In this document: positions 63,811 through 64,000 of the stretch, one piece after another
Position numbering within the stretch: the first letter of the stretch is position 1
Layout: each line of letters starts with the position of its first letter
Assembly (NCBI GenBank): GCA_002796995.1
Contig: PEKW01000002.1
Coordinates: 939,990 to 1,003,989, forward strand
Reading direction: 5' to 3'
Length of the DNA stretch: 64,000 nt
Source: Rhizobium sp.
GTDB lineage: Bacteria > Pseudomonadota > Alphaproteobacteria > Rhizobiales > Rhizobiaceae
Notes under the pieces: model-generated
The model's database searches: none
Told to the model about the DNA's origin: nothing
Seen by the model: the letters and a program-made list of their open reading frames with translations, nothing else
Program-made: the position numbers and the translations under genes

Positions 63811-63824
63811 TTGATAAATATCAC
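63811..63824. promoter_or_regulatory. FNR/FixK-like site before the cytochrome genes
   Basis: TTGATAAATATCAC matches TTGAT-N4-ATCAA at nine of ten positions. It lies 131 bases before the c556 start and behind the LysE-type stop. It would fit oxygen-dependent control of the cytochromes. Confidence 0.5.
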
Positions 63825-63848
63825 GAATTGCCGGGCGGCCCTGATGTT

Positions 63849-64000
63849 TCAGCCAGCGGCGAGCCCCTGCCACAGCGTGAGCGCGGCTGCGGCGATCAGG
63901 AGCCCGCCCGCCGCCCGTCCGACCCAGATCGTCGCCGTCGGATTGCCGGTGAGCGTCGCCCGCGCCCGATCGGCGGCCAGCGCCACGCCGCCATAGACGA
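63849..64000 (-). CDS. LysE-family exporter (C-terminal end only)
   Basis: The last 49 residues of a reverse-strand gene cut by the window edge. VYGGVALAADRAR, then WVGRAAGGLLIAAAALTLWQ end in a short tail, as in the final helix of LysE/RhtB amino-acid exporters (the family ends with a GrxxxxxxGxxLixxGxxLA block). The identification rests on this part alone. Confidence 0.6.
   Translation of the reverse strand, partial: VYGGVALAADRARATLTGNPTATIWVGRAAGGLLIAAAALTLWQGLAAG

Overview
The window is a 64 kb piece of a GC-rich alphaproteobacterial chromosome, most likely a member of the Rhizobiaceae (Rhizobium/Agrobacterium/Shinella/Ensifer type). Supporting signs are a bacterial (6-4) photolyase with the four iron-sulphur cysteines at the same residue numbers as Agrobacterium PhrB, an ohrR/ohr pair, DUF982 and TIGR03808-type proteins, a rhizobial xylFHG operon with a single-domain ATPase, CtrA- and FNR/FixK-like DNA sites, and many copies of a palindromic intergenic repeat resembling the Rhizobium intergenic mosaic elements (RIME). 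No rRNA, tRNA, CRISPR array, intact insertion sequence or prophage was found.

Layout. 1-10 kb: an outer-membrane barrel protein cut by the window edge, a DeoR regulator facing a DUF4406 protein, small enzymes (VOC, GST, KTSC), DUF2087 and alpha/beta hydrolase genes, a GAF-GGDEF-EAL protein and a Tat-exported beta-helix protein. 10-21 kb: mostly regulator/target pairs, namely MarR/MFS exporter, two tandem L,D-transpeptidases, OhrR/Ohr, an Xre-RES toxin-antitoxin pair, and MarR facing a four-gene DUF899/DUF1579/VOC operon. 21-31 kb: PAP2 phosphatase, rpsU with small basic proteins, two cold-shock genes with related leaders, LysR facing a cupin/alcohol dehydrogenase pair, a fatty acid desaturase and a HerA-like ATPase.

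31.5-35.1 kb is different: base composition falls (26 G/C of 60 in one sampled line against 38 of 60 in the xyl operon). It carries a tightly overlapping cassette of four unfamiliar genes: a 54-residue ORF, a protein with a six-cysteine leader, a Hint (hedgehog/intein) domain and an HExxH zinc peptidase, a protein ending in a cysteine knuckle, and a 96-residue protein. A frameshifted BrnA-type antitoxin relic lies beside it. This is the best candidate for an undescribed system: a self-processing Hint-protease module.

35-52 kb returns to core-like metabolism: aldo/keto reductase, a Ser/Cys proline-racemase-family enzyme with a cupin, methyltransferase, haloacid dehalogenase, ROK regulator and xylFHG with a clear 21-bp operator, zinc alcohol dehydrogenase, branched-chain aminotransferase, a sulphide:quinone reductase-like flavoprotein with a palindromic operator, and oligopeptidase B. 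52-64 kb: an OafA-type acyltransferase, a small gene behind a CtrA site, CDF exporter/MerR, photolyase, GNAT, PfpI, a cobalamin riboswitch driving cbtBA cobalt uptake, two c-type cytochromes, and the end of a LysE-type exporter.

The recurring architecture is a divergently transcribed regulator with its target, often with a recognisable operator in the gap. DNA sites reported here were read by eye and are sequence matches, not demonstrated binding sites.
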